NCBI GenBank assembly: GCA_021823825.1
Contig: JAKANJ010000016.1
Coordinates: 1-10,265, forward strand
Direction: 5' to 3'
DNA from: a bacterium
Lineage (GTDB): Bacteria; Patescibacteriota; Minisyncoccia; Phycocordibacterales; UBA1550
DNA: 10,265 nucleotides
Numbering within the stretch: the stretch's first letter is position 1; each line of letters begins with the position of its first letter. The notes under the pieces were generated by a model. The model saw only the letters and a program-made list of their open reading frames with translations, was not told the origin of the DNA and made no database searches. Of this stretch, positions 1-7,042 are shown one piece after another. A program made the position numbers and the translations under genes.

Positions 1-720
1 AAATTGGTCTACCGCAGCTTGTTTTTCGGCCAATAATTTTTGATATGCTGATTCCTTGTTTTTTGTTTGCGCGAGGAGTTGGGCTTTTGCAGCAGCCGTG
101 TCCTCTGCAATCTTCTTTTTATCGCCAAGCTCGCTCTTATAGCCTAGGTAGCTTTGCTTTTCTATGTTCTTTTGCACTGTTTTGTTTTCGAGATCAACTT
201 TAAGCGCCTTGAGCTGGTTAATATTTTCTGCTGTTTTTAAATTAAACTGGTCAATCGCCTCAACGTCATTCCATAACCCCGAAAAACTATCATTAGATAA
301 TGCAATCGCAACCAGATCATTCGTATCTTGCTCATTAAGGATCCTCATCGCTTCATTGATTGCAGCAACATGTGCATCAATCTCCTGCTGTCTTTCTGAA
401 ATTTGCGAATTGAGCTCAGCAATATTTTGTGTAGCAGTATCAGCATTAATTTGCGCAATCTTTATTTCCGTATCAAGTTTTTTCTTGGTAACCGTTAACT
501 CGGTTATTGAAGTATTGAGAGTTTTTTTCTGGGCCCCCAAACTATCCAGATTTTTCTGCAAAACAGGAATTTCCTGTTTTAGCTCTTGGAGCTGGAGCGC
601 AGTTGAAGAGATTTTATTTTGGATATCACTTACTGTCTGTGCACGAACGAATGAACCAACCGCAATAAACCCTATGACAACAAGTATCAAAACTAAAAAT
701 TGATAAGAGGGTGAACGCAT
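1..720 (-). CDS. Exported coiled-coil protein, probable murein hydrolase or EnvC/PcsB-like activator (3' part outside window)
   Basis: The reading frame is open for 240 codons from an ATG at 718-720 to the window edge, with no stop, so this is the N-terminal part only. Residues 1-27 form a signal peptide: a short basic start, a hydrophobic core at about 8-24 (LVLILVVIGFIAVG), and a likely cleavage site after VRA. Residues 33-235 are almost entirely heptad-like coiled coil rich in Gln, Lys, Glu, Leu and Ile. The break at 136-160 (ALSNDSFSGLWNDVE) resembles the short segment in the coiled coils of PcsB, CwlO and EnvC proteins, which often reads LL.S.SFSD. Such proteins usually carry a C-terminal M23 or CHAP domain that cuts peptidoglycan or activates amidases; that part is not visible here. 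The gene starts 11 bases after gltX and is probably cotranscribed. No clear ribosome binding site precedes it. Export and coiled coil are secure; the enzymatic role is inferred. Confidence 0.8.
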   Translation of the reverse strand, partial: MRSPSYQFLVLILVVIGFIAVGSFVRAQTVSDIQNKISSTALQLQELKQEIPVLQKNLDSLGAQKKTLNTSITELTVTKKKLDTEIKIAQINADTATQNIAELNSQISERQQEIDAHVAAINEAMRILNEQDTNDLVAIALSNDSFSGLWNDVEAIDQFNLKTAENINQLKALKVDLENKTVQKNIEKQSYLGYKSELGDKKKIAEDTAAAKAQLLAQTKNKESAYQKLLAEKQAAVDQF

Positions 721-731
721 AGATAATAAGG

Positions 732-2078
732 CTAAGCTGTTAGCAACTTTATTGCTTGTTGCAGACGACGAATTGTTGTTTCTTTGCCCAGAATTCCTGC
801 GAGAGTAAACGGATCAGCTGATTTGGCACGCCCAGAAAGTGCATAGCGCATTGGCCACAATACGCGCCCTCTGCCAACCTCACTCGCATAATCCCATACT
901 TTGGCTTTTACGGTTTCTTCTGTAAAATTGCCTTGGTCAATACTACCAATCAATTCTACTAATTTGTCAATATACGCGCTTGTTACAGCAGGATTGTGTT
1001 CCTCTTTACCATAAAGTTCGTTCTTGTTGTACTCAGGATCACGGAAGAAGTACTCGATCTCCCCCTCATCAACAAGTGTTTTAACTTCTCCAAAATTAGA
1101 GATACGATCAATGATTACTGGAATCATTTTTAAAAAAACAGATTGATTTTCCTTTACACTTTTTTGAAGGTCCGGAGGCAAACGAGAAAATACTTCCTCC
1201 CCTGCCCTCTCAATTGAAAGTAATTTTATGTAGTGCTTATTGAGCCATTTAAGCTTATCAATATTAAAAACTGCACCTGCTTTCTGCAGTTTCTCTAGCA
1301 TAAATAGCTTAGTCATTTCATTCACTGAAATAATTTCTTGATCATTGCCGGGATTCCACCCCATCAATGCAACAAAGTTCAAAATTGCTTCAGGTAAATA
1401 GCCCTCATCGCGGTATTCTGTCACCGCCAGAGCTCCATGGCGCTTAGAGAGTTTTGATTTATCTGCAGCAAGAATCATTGGTAAGTGGGCGTATACAGGA
1501 CGAGGCGCACCTAATGCTTCTTGAATAAGAATTTGCCGAGGAGTATTTGAAATACCATCATCGCCGCGAATAATGTGTGTTACGCCCATTTCGAAATCAT
1601 CAACAACAACTGCAAAGTGGTACAAAGGCGTATCAAAGTCCTTTGCTATTACAAAATCGCCAAGCTCGGTAGTGTCAAAAGAAATATCACCACGAGCCTC
1701 ATCTCTAAATGTAATAACGCGATTCGGGTTTTTAAATCGAATTACTTCCGTGCGCTGCCCCTCCTCTGCAATTACTTCTTTTGATAGGTACGCGAAACGT
1801 TTCTCAATGAGGTCCTCTAAGTGTTTTTTGTATATAGAGCCACGTTCAGACTGACGATAAAACTCATCATAATTCAGACCCAGCCACGTAAGGCCTTCAA
1901 CAATATTTTCTTCATACTCTTTTTTTGAGCGCTCTTTATCAGTATCCTCAATGCGCAAAATAAATGTTCCTTTGTTTTGTCGCGCATAAAGCCAGGAATA
2001 GAGCGCAGTTCGCACCGAACCAATGTGGAGAACTCCTGTCGGAGATGGCGCAAATCGTGTAATAACTTTTTTATTCAT
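732..2078 (-). CDS. gltX: Glutamyl-tRNA synthetase, compact zinc-less form
   Basis: A class I synthetase of 448 residues that charges tRNA(Glu) with glutamate in the cytoplasm. The Rossmann-fold signature is at residues 9-21 (FAPSPTGVLHIGS), the RIEDTD segment at 42-47, the VVVDD region at 157-161 with RGDDGISNTPRQ at 171-182, and the KMSKS-type loop KLSKRHG at 209-215. The C-terminal anticodon-binding region keeps a GRG.VLWPMR.ALSG block at about 402-416. Compared with E. coli GluRS, roughly 30 residues are missing between AY (96-97) and IRF (113-115), where the zinc ligands Cys98, Cys100, Cys125 and His127 lie; the whole protein has no cysteine. The usual RGEDH reads RGDDG. The ATG lies 12 bases after the murG stop, with no evident Shine-Dalgarno. 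Whether it also charges tRNA(Gln) cannot be told from sequence alone. Confidence 0.96.
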   Translation of the reverse strand: MNKKVITRFAPSPTGVLHIGSVRTALYSWLYARQNKGTFILRIEDTDKERSKKEYEENIVEGLTWLGLNYDEFYRQSERGSIYKKHLEDLIEKRFAYLSKEVIAEEGQRTEVIRFKNPNRVITFRDEARGDISFDTTELGDFVIAKDFDTPLYHFAVVVDDFEMGVTHIIRGDDGISNTPRQILIQEALGAPRPVYAHLPMILAADKSKLSKRHGALAVTEYRDEGYLPEAILNFVALMGWNPGNDQEIISVNEMTKLFMLEKLQKAGAVFNIDKLKWLNKHYIKLLSIERAGEEVFSRLPPDLQKSVKENQSVFLKMIPVIIDRISNFGEVKTLVDEGEIEYFFRDPEYNKNELYGKEEHNPAVTSAYIDKLVELIGSIDQGNFTEETVKAKVWDYASEVGRGRVLWPMRYALSGRAKSADPFTLAGILGKETTIRRLQQAIKLLTA

Positions 2079-2090
2079 AAATATGCAGGA

Positions 2091-3224
2091 CTAGTGTTGA
2101 ATACTGTGACGAAGAACTATTGAAATAATCTGCTCTGCAATTTTTTCAGCAGCATCAGTCTTTGAAAAGGCGAGTGCAGCTTCTTTCATAGCTTTTCTTT
2201 TTTCCTCATCCTTCATCAAACGATCAATTTCAGAGAAAATAATGTTTGGTCCAATATTTGCTTCCTCAATTACAGTAGCTGCGCCTGCCCTTGCATAGGC
2301 AAAAGCATTTTTTCGTTGGTGATCACCGACATGATTTGCAATTGGAATAATAATCGCGGGCAAACCCCAGGCGGCAATTTCAAATATTGCCGAACCTGCA
2401 CGAGAAATAACAAGGGTTGCAGCCTCGGAGGCAAGGCGCATTTTTTCATTATCAAGATAACCATAGACATGATATCGATGTGCGTTTTTATTACCGCCCA
2501 AAAGTCCATTTATGGTCTCCTGAACTTCAGCAACATTTGCTTCCCCTGCCTGATGAATAATTTGATAATTCTCAACTAAACGTGGAGAGAGTGTGACCAT
2601 CTGGTCGTTGATAAGCCGTGCACCAAGTGAGCCTCCAAGAATGAGTATTACGGGAATATCACGTTCAAGTTTCAACTCGTTCCATGCGTCCTTTCCCGAG
2701 GGTCGCAAAATCTCCTCCCTAATAGGGTTTCCGGTAAGCGCAGTACGACCTATGGGGAAAAAACTAACTGCTTCGGGGTATGAAATCGCGATCTTTTGGG
2801 CAAACTTTCCTGCCCATGCATTTACTCTACCAGGGACGCTATCTGACTCATGAATAATCACCGGTATTCGAAAAAATCTCGCAGCAACAAGAACGGGAAA
2901 TGAAGGGTATCCCCCCTTTCCAAAAACAACATCTGGATAAAGAGCAAACATTTGGAAGAATGTTTTTAAAACGCCCCAACCCATTTTAAAGAAGTCAAAA
3001 AAATTTTGTATGGAAAAATATCCTCGCATCTTTCCCGCGGTTATCTTCTTAAACTTTATGTTGTTGTTATATAGGAGTCGTTCATCATATGGCTCTGTAG
3101 ACATATAATACAGCTCAACATTTGCAAGTTTATTGGCAACAATCTGTTCATTAAGTTTTTCAGCAACAGCGATTATCGGGTAAAAATGACCGCCACTCCC
3201 TCCGCCAGTAAAAAGTATTTTCAT
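2091..3224 (-). CDS. murG: UDP-GlcNAc:undecaprenyl-pyrophosphoryl-MurNAc-pentapeptide GlcNAc transferase
   Basis: A GT-B fold glycosyltransferase of 377 residues that converts lipid I to lipid II on the inner face of the membrane. The N-terminal acceptor domain shows the glycine-rich loop TGGGSGGHFYP (6-16), FGKGGYPSFP (101-110) and HESDSVPGR (125-133). The C-terminal UDP-GlcNAc domain shows GNPIR (165-169), GGSLGA (197-202), HQAGE (224-228), SRAGSAIFEIA (274-284, with the donor-binding Glu at 282) and HVGDHQRKNA (298-307). The HEQN box of E. coli MurG is HESD here. Hydrophobic patches at about 70-97 and 111-123 fit membrane contact. The ATG overlaps the ftsW stop in an ATGA arrangement, so translation is probably coupled; no separate ribosome binding site is evident. 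Length is close to the family norm of about 360. Confidence 0.97.
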   Translation of the reverse strand: MKILFTGGGSGGHFYPIIAVAEKLNEQIVANKLANVELYYMSTEPYDERLLYNNNIKFKKITAGKMRGYFSIQNFFDFFKMGWGVLKTFFQMFALYPDVVFGKGGYPSFPVLVAARFFRIPVIIHESDSVPGRVNAWAGKFAQKIAISYPEAVSFFPIGRTALTGNPIREEILRPSGKDAWNELKLERDIPVILILGGSLGARLINDQMVTLSPRLVENYQIIHQAGEANVAEVQETINGLLGGNKNAHRYHVYGYLDNEKMRLASEAATLVISRAGSAIFEIAAWGLPAIIIPIANHVGDHQRKNAFAYARAGAATVIEEANIGPNIIFSEIDRLMKDEEKRKAMKEAALAFSKTDAAEKIAEQIISIVLRHSIQH

Positions 3225-4324
3225 ATATGTGATAATTTGGAGATATTAAGCAAAATGCCGATTTCTAGAAAAGCAAAAAGGAGAGCAGTCCCCCCGTGGC
3301 TAACAAACACGAGAGGGACTCCAGTAAGTGGTACGAGCCCAAGCATTGCAGCAATATTCGCAAAAGACTGCGATACTATGAGTATAACAATTCCTACGGC
3401 AAGAAGTCCACTAAACATATCTGGGCTATGTTGGGCTATGCGAATTCCACGAATCCCAAAGACAAGAAATAAAAGAATAAGTGCGCCTGCGCCAATAAAC
3501 CCAAATTCTTCACCCGCAACGGCAAAAATTGAGTCCCCTGTTGGCTCAGGAAGCGACCCAAATTTTTGAATACTTTGCCCAAAACCCCTCCCCGTAATAC
3601 CGCCTGACCCAATACTAAGCAGTGATTTTTGAATCTGATAACTTGCGCCCTGTGGATCACGAGAAGAATCAAAAAAAGTTAAGATACGCTCTCTCACATA
3701 TGGTCGAACCACCGCCAAAGCGGCAACCATAAGAATAGACAGCCCGAACAACAGTAATAGTTGTCGAATTTTCATTCCAGCAGCAAGAAGCATTGATACA
3801 AGCGTTAAAAAAAGTACGATAAGTGTCCCCGTGTCAGGCTCAAGAAGTAAAATAATAGCAGGAAGCACCAACACTCCAGAAAAAATAAGTAAGATATTTT
3901 TAAGTGATCCCATACGAGCTTTAAACTGAGGCAGAAGCGCTGCAAAGTAAATGACGGCACCCAGCTTAAGTGCCTCAGAAGGCTGGAATGAAAATGGTCC
4001 TACTGCAATCCACCGGTGCGCACCTTTAATCTGCTCAAAACCAATGTGCGGAACAAAAACAAGTAATGTAAGCAGCAAAGATACAATAAAAATATGCAAT
4101 GAATATTCATGCAGCCACTTAAGTGGTATCTTGTACATAATAATCATTACAACGATACCGAGTATTAGACCCAAAACAATTTGACCGAACAAGAGATCTT
4201 GAAGCGAAAAACCTTTTCTGAATAAAAGCCCGAAAGAGGCAGATGTGAAAATAAAAATTCCTGCAAACGCAAGAAGAAGGGTGATCCCTAAAAACACTTT
4301 ATCAAATGACTGTACTTTCTTCAT
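3221..4324 (-). CDS. ftsW: SEDS-family peptidoglycan glycosyltransferase, FtsW type
   Basis: An integral membrane protein of 367 residues with about ten hydrophobic segments. SEDS proteins polymerise lipid II into glycan strands together with a class B penicillin-binding protein, which is not in this window. Family motifs are KGAHRWI (100-106) and FQPSEALKLG (113-122), LEPDTGT (161-167), the large periplasmic loop with YQIQKSLLSIGSGG (229-242) and LPEPTGDSIFAVAGEEFG (258-275), and GLVPLTGVPLVF (329-340) followed by SHGGTALL (342-349). Asp264 aligns with the catalytic Asp297 of E. coli FtsW. FtsW rather than RodA is preferred because the gene lies between mraY and murG, its usual dcw place; sequence alone does not settle this. 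Some motif positions are diverged (usual PLPF..YGGSS is PLVF..HGGTA). The ATG is one base after the mraY stop and AGGA sits four bases upstream of it. Confidence 0.93.
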   Translation of the reverse strand: MKKVQSFDKVFLGITLLLAFAGIFIFTSASFGLLFRKGFSLQDLLFGQIVLGLILGIVVMIIMYKIPLKWLHEYSLHIFIVSLLLTLLVFVPHIGFEQIKGAHRWIAVGPFSFQPSEALKLGAVIYFAALLPQFKARMGSLKNILLIFSGVLVLPAIILLLEPDTGTLIVLFLTLVSMLLAAGMKIRQLLLLFGLSILMVAALAVVRPYVRERILTFFDSSRDPQGASYQIQKSLLSIGSGGITGRGFGQSIQKFGSLPEPTGDSIFAVAGEEFGFIGAGALILLFLVFGIRGIRIAQHSPDMFSGLLAVGIVILIVSQSFANIAAMLGLVPLTGVPLVFVSHGGTALLFAFLEIGILLNISKLSHI

Positions 4325-4325
4325 A

Positions 4326-5381
4326 CTATCCTATAAGGGCAATAATTGTTCCAATAATAGCGAAGATAACAGAAAGAACCCAATAGCGCATCGTCACTTT
4401 ATAAGGAGGCCAACCAATCGCCTGAAAGTGGTTATGAAGAGGCGCAACGACAAATACTTTTTTCCCATTTCTAAACTTTTTTGAAAGAATCTGTATTAGA
4501 CTCGATGCACTTGTGATCACGAGAAGAAAGGCAATTATTGGCAAAACAAGAACGGCTTTTGTTAAAAATGCGACAACGGTAAGCGATGTGGTAAGAGCCA
4601 TTGTGCCCGTTTCAGAATTAAAAAAACGAGCTGGCGGAATATTAAACCAAAGGAACGCAAGCAGTCCGCCGACCACTACCGTTGAGAAAGCTGCAAGGTC
4701 TATCTGTCCTTGTGCAAAGGCAATAACTGCGTAGGCAGAAAAGATTGAAGCAAACACGCCCCCCGACAGGCCATCCACCCCATCAATAATGCCCCCAGAG
4801 TAGATACCGATCATCACAATAATAAACAAAGGGATAAAGAAAATCCCTAGATGAATATCGCCTGCAAACGGAATATGGAGGCTATCCACTCCAAGCTTCA
4901 CATAGAACCACCAGCCACCGATAGCTGCAAGTAATGAGACGAACGCAAGCCTTATACGCAGCGATAGCCCACCCCCCATATAACTACCAGCCTCTCTGCA
5001 AACAAGGTAATCATCAATTAATCCAAACAACGCTCCTGCAATCAGCGTTAAAAACGGGAGCCACGTTTGATTTCGTGATAAAAAGGAAAGTTTAGAAAAT
5101 ACACTAGAGGGAAAGAGCTCCGACAAAACAAAGAATAGTAAGACCGTTATCGTGACCGAACCCCACACAACAACACCCCCCATACGCGGTGTTTTACGCT
5201 CTTCATCATTGTGAAGCTTGCTCGAGATTGTGGCCTCCCTCCCATCAAGAGTCTTTTTTACCCCAGAAACCTTCCACATTTTATGCTTGTACAAAAAAGC
5301 AGTTAAAAAGGGAGTGCCCATGATGCCAACAAAGAACGCAAACGCCGTTGGTAGGAAAATTTTTACAACATTAATTGTCAT
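4326..5381 (-). CDS. mraY: Phospho-MurNAc-pentapeptide transferase, variant active site
   Basis: A polytopic membrane enzyme that transfers phospho-MurNAc-pentapeptide from UDP to undecaprenyl phosphate, making lipid I. Numbering from the ATG at 5379-5381 gives 351 residues, near the usual 320-360, with TM1 at about 6-30. Signatures are H57...TPRMGG (64-69), LIDDY (121-125, paired Asp 123-124), IDGVDGLSGG (199-208), WFNIPPARFF (245-254) and KVTMRYW (328-334). Two active-site motifs differ from the E. coli type: the usual MGD.GSLAL is NSETGTMAL, putting Glu257 in place of Asp267, and the usual HHH is HNH at 316-318. The Asn of NLTDGLDG is also replaced. An in-frame TTG at 5447 would add 22 residues (MTSLLPQILDFVLLFVQYTN...) that could form an extra hydrophobic stretch. 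I prefer the ATG because it begins right at TM1 and a promoter-like sequence lies just upstream. MurD, often the next gene, is absent. Confidence 0.93.
   Translation of the reverse strand: MTINVVKIFLPTAFAFFVGIMGTPFLTAFLYKHKMWKVSGVKKTLDGREATISSKLHNDEERKTPRMGGVVVWGSVTITVLLFFVLSELFPSSVFSKLSFLSRNQTWLPFLTLIAGALFGLIDDYLVCREAGSYMGGGLSLRIRLAFVSLLAAIGGWWFYVKLGVDSLHIPFAGDIHLGIFFIPLFIIVMIGIYSGGIIDGVDGLSGGVFASIFSAYAVIAFAQGQIDLAAFSTVVVGGLLAFLWFNIPPARFFNSETGTMALTTSLTVVAFLTKAVLVLPIIAFLLVITSASSLIQILSKKFRNGKKVFVVAPLHNHFQAIGWPPYKVTMRYWVLSVIFAIIGTIIALIG
4329..4332 (-). promoter_or_regulatory. Shine-Dalgarno-like AGGA before ftsW
   Basis: AGGA lies four bases upstream of the ftsW ATG and overlaps the 3' end of mraY. 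It is the only reasonably placed Shine-Dalgarno-like core among the starts in this window. Confidence 0.4.
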
Positions 5382-5395
5382 TGGTTTATTTGTGT

Positions 5396-5423
5396 ATTGT
5401 ACAAAAAGTAGAACAAAATCCAA
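5396..5423 (-). promoter_or_regulatory. Candidate internal promoter before the mraY ATG
   Basis: On the minus strand TTGGAT (5418-5423) and TACAAT (5396-5401) are separated by 16 bases. TACAAT matches the -10 consensus at five of six positions; TTGGAT keeps only the TTG of the -35. A start about seven bases downstream would give a leader of roughly 8-12 bases to the ATG at 5381. This is one reason for preferring that ATG over the TTG at 5447, which lies upstream of this element. Confidence 0.3.
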
Positions 5424-5463
5424 AATTTGTGGTAACAACGACGTCAAAATATCAAACTAAAAA

Positions 5464-6495
5464 CTATATTTTATTTGGTATCGCTGAATCTTTGATAGCA
5501 GCATCAACAAGCTTGGTCATATCATTGAATCGTCCCTTATAGCTTGATCCAAGAACCACGGCTACCACAGGGTCATTGATACCCCTATCAAAAATGACTG
5601 CAAGGTTACCGCCTGCAAGCGTCGTATACCCTGTCTTGGAAGCTATCAGACCAGGTATCTTTCCAACATCCTCATCAGTATTAGGAAGAACGTGTGCAAT
5701 GTTATCTTGTGAGACAATACGAGCCGCTGGTAATGTGGTAATTTCAAGATTTGCTGGATATTTTTTCCAGAGGTCAGTCAATAATAGTGCGACATCGTGA
5801 GCAGATCCATAGGACCCCGGGGTCAGAAGAGGCCTGTCATGGTTTATGGTTGAACTTGCCGTAGAAGTGCTCACAATATCCAATCCAGACTCGTTGAAAA
5901 ACGCCATTTCTGTAAGTCCAAGTGATTGCGCCTGTGCATTCATCATTTGCACAAAGTGAGTCCGAGCAGCTGCTTCGTCTGCGGGAGCAACAGGCTGACC
6001 GCCAGATCCAATAAATCGAGCAATGGTATGCGCTCCGTCGTTGGATGAAATAATAAGCATCGCATTGAGCAAATCGCCCATTCGCCAGTGTTCACCAACA
6101 AGGAAACCGGTGTCGCCTTCTGTGCTCAAATCATCCTTCGTTATCGTAATAAGTGCGCTCTCCGATGCATTCTCCCGAGCAACCAAGGTTGTCATTATTT
6201 TGGTTATAGAAGCTAGAGGGAGCTTTTCATCTGGATGTAAAGCGAACAGTACTTGATTTTTATTGATATCATACACGTACGCAGCTTCTGCATCGAGTGA
6301 TAGACCATCAAAAGCATTGGCAACCGAAGCAGAAAGCTCGTTTTGTGAATTTTGTTGCACAAGCGTACCGCTCCGCGAAAAAGAGGTATAGGCCATTTGG
6401 AATACAAGCACGAGAAAAATTCCACTACTCAGTAGCGCAAAAAAGGGCTTAATCTTCTTCAGCGAAATCTTCATTATCTCCGGCATCTTGTTCAT
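5464..6495 (-). CDS. Serine-type D-Ala-D-Ala carboxypeptidase (peptidase S11 family)
   Basis: A penicillin-binding protein of 343 residues that should remove the terminal D-Ala from peptidoglycan stem peptides outside the membrane. All three active-site motifs are present in order: SITK (96-99, nucleophile Ser96), SSN (150-152) and KTG (287-289). A basic stretch (MKISLKKIKP) and a hydrophobic segment at about 18-36 form an N-terminal signal or anchor with no obvious cleavage box, so it may be tethered by its N-terminus. There is no room for the C-terminal beta domain and amphipathic helix of E. coli PBP5. The catalytic domain is about 280 residues, similar to DacA/DacF catalytic domains. The start is uncertain: ATG at 6495 overlaps scpB by 47 bases and ATG at 6474 (Met8) by 26 bases; GGAG precedes Met8 but is very close to it. 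The start given is the longest ATG. Neighbouring wall genes agree with the role. Confidence 0.92.
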   Translation of the reverse strand: MNKMPEIMKISLKKIKPFFALLSSGIFLVLVFQMAYTSFSRSGTLVQQNSQNELSASVANAFDGLSLDAEAAYVYDINKNQVLFALHPDEKLPLASITKIMTTLVARENASESALITITKDDLSTEGDTGFLVGEHWRMGDLLNAMLIISSNDGAHTIARFIGSGGQPVAPADEAAARTHFVQMMNAQAQSLGLTEMAFFNESGLDIVSTSTASSTINHDRPLLTPGSYGSAHDVALLLTDLWKKYPANLEITTLPAARIVSQDNIAHVLPNTDEDVGKIPGLIASKTGYTTLAGGNLAVIFDRGINDPVVAVVLGSSYKGRFNDMTKLVDAAIKDSAIPNKI

Positions 6496-7021
6496 TTTCT
6501 ATATTTGACTTATTAAATTTCTCAACCTCTGCTTTTGTTTCTTCGTACCCTGGCAAATCCGACACCCTGCTTATCCCCATATATGACAAAAGTTCAAATG
6601 TCGGCTGATACACGGTACTCCGACCGCCCTGATCAACTTTTTCAATTAAACCCCTGACAAGAAGATTGCGCAAGATATAGTTTGAATTTACACCTCTAAT
6701 GTAGTTTATTTCGCTCCGTGAGATCGGTCCTCTGTACAAAATGATTGTGAGTGTTTCAAGCCCTGCTTTGCCGATATCTCTATCCAATTCTTCTTTAACA
6801 AATTGCTCAATAAATGTACTCATTTCTGGAGCGGTCCCCAACATATACTCATCACCATTCTGCATGAGTATAATTCCCCTCCCAGAAAGTGCTCTTTCCA
6901 AAGAAATAAGCGCTTCTTGTATATCCCCTTCGGTTACCTTTAACGCTTTAGCTAAAAAAGCCACCTTAAGTGGTTCACCTTTAAAATATAGGAGGGCCTC
7001 TATTTGTCTGGAAAGTTCCAT
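6449..7021 (-). CDS. scpB: Segregation and condensation protein B
   Basis: A 190-residue protein of tandem winged helices that binds the kleisin ScpA as a dimer and so belongs to the SMC-ScpAB condensin that organises and segregates the chromosome. The N-terminal winged helix starts at LSRQIEALLYFKGEPL. The family core is GKAGLETLTIILYRGPIS at 84-101, followed by IRGVNSNYILRNLLVRGLIE at 108-127, then VYQPTFELLSYMG (137-149) and SDLP (154-157). The C-terminal 20 residues form an acidic tail (ENEQDAGDNEDFAEED) whose codons are overlapped by the next gene. The ATG at 7019-7021 is chosen because LSRQIEALL follows at once, as in the family. An in-frame TTG at 7039 would add six residues and lies just after a GGGA; it cannot be excluded. 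The gap to scpA is 21 bases. Confidence 0.94.
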   Translation of the reverse strand: MELSRQIEALLYFKGEPLKVAFLAKALKVTEGDIQEALISLERALSGRGIILMQNGDEYMLGTAPEMSTFIEQFVKEELDRDIGKAGLETLTIILYRGPISRSEINYIRGVNSNYILRNLLVRGLIEKVDQGGRSTVYQPTFELLSYMGISRVSDLPGYEETKAEVEKFNKSNIENEQDAGDNEDFAEED

Positions 7022-7027
7022 AATTTT

Positions 7028-7036
7028 AGTATACCA
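7028..7036 (-). promoter_or_regulatory. Extended -10-like element TGGTATACT before scpB
   Basis: On the minus strand TGGTATACT lies six bases before the scpB ATG at 7021. TATACT matches the -10 consensus at five of six positions and the TG one base upstream is the extended -10 feature. No -35 is present at 16-18 bases. If active, the transcript would start at or next to the ATG and be leaderless. It falls between the scpA stop and the scpB ATG. Confidence 0.3.
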
Positions 7037-7042
7037 CAACGA

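Noticed and set aside
164..703. Plus-strand ORF of 179 codons
   Set aside because: It is fully antisense to the signal-peptide and coiled-coil gene at 1-720. Its translation is a low-complexity Ser/Phe/Ala/Ile-rich sequence, as expected from the complement of a Gln/Lys/Glu-rich coiled coil.
2593..2853. Plus-strand ORF of 86 codons inside murG
   Set aside because: It is antisense to conserved MurG motifs and has no family resemblance.
3221..3224. UGA recoding (glycine) as in some Candidate Phyla Radiation lineages
   Set aside because: The UGA ends ftsW exactly after the expected C-terminus and overlaps the murG ATG, and no in-frame UGA interrupts any gene.
3421..3440. Direct repeat GGGCTATG in ftsW
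   Set aside because: Two 8-base copies within coding sequence are expected by chance and have no further structure.
3186..3569. Plus-strand ORF of 127 codons over the ftsW-murG junction
   Set aside because: It lies antisense to two well-supported genes, has no recognisable motif and no promoter, and reads as a shadow.
4326..5381. MraY as an inactivated or pseudogene copy because of Asp to Glu and HNH
   Set aside because: The frame is intact, other motifs are conserved and it sits in a functional cluster; Glu can still bind metal. A lineage variant is more likely.
5382..5447. Extension of MraY to the TTG at 5447
   Set aside because: It gives 22 residues before TM1 that are not a family feature, and a promoter-like element falls within it. 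It is kept only as an alternative start.
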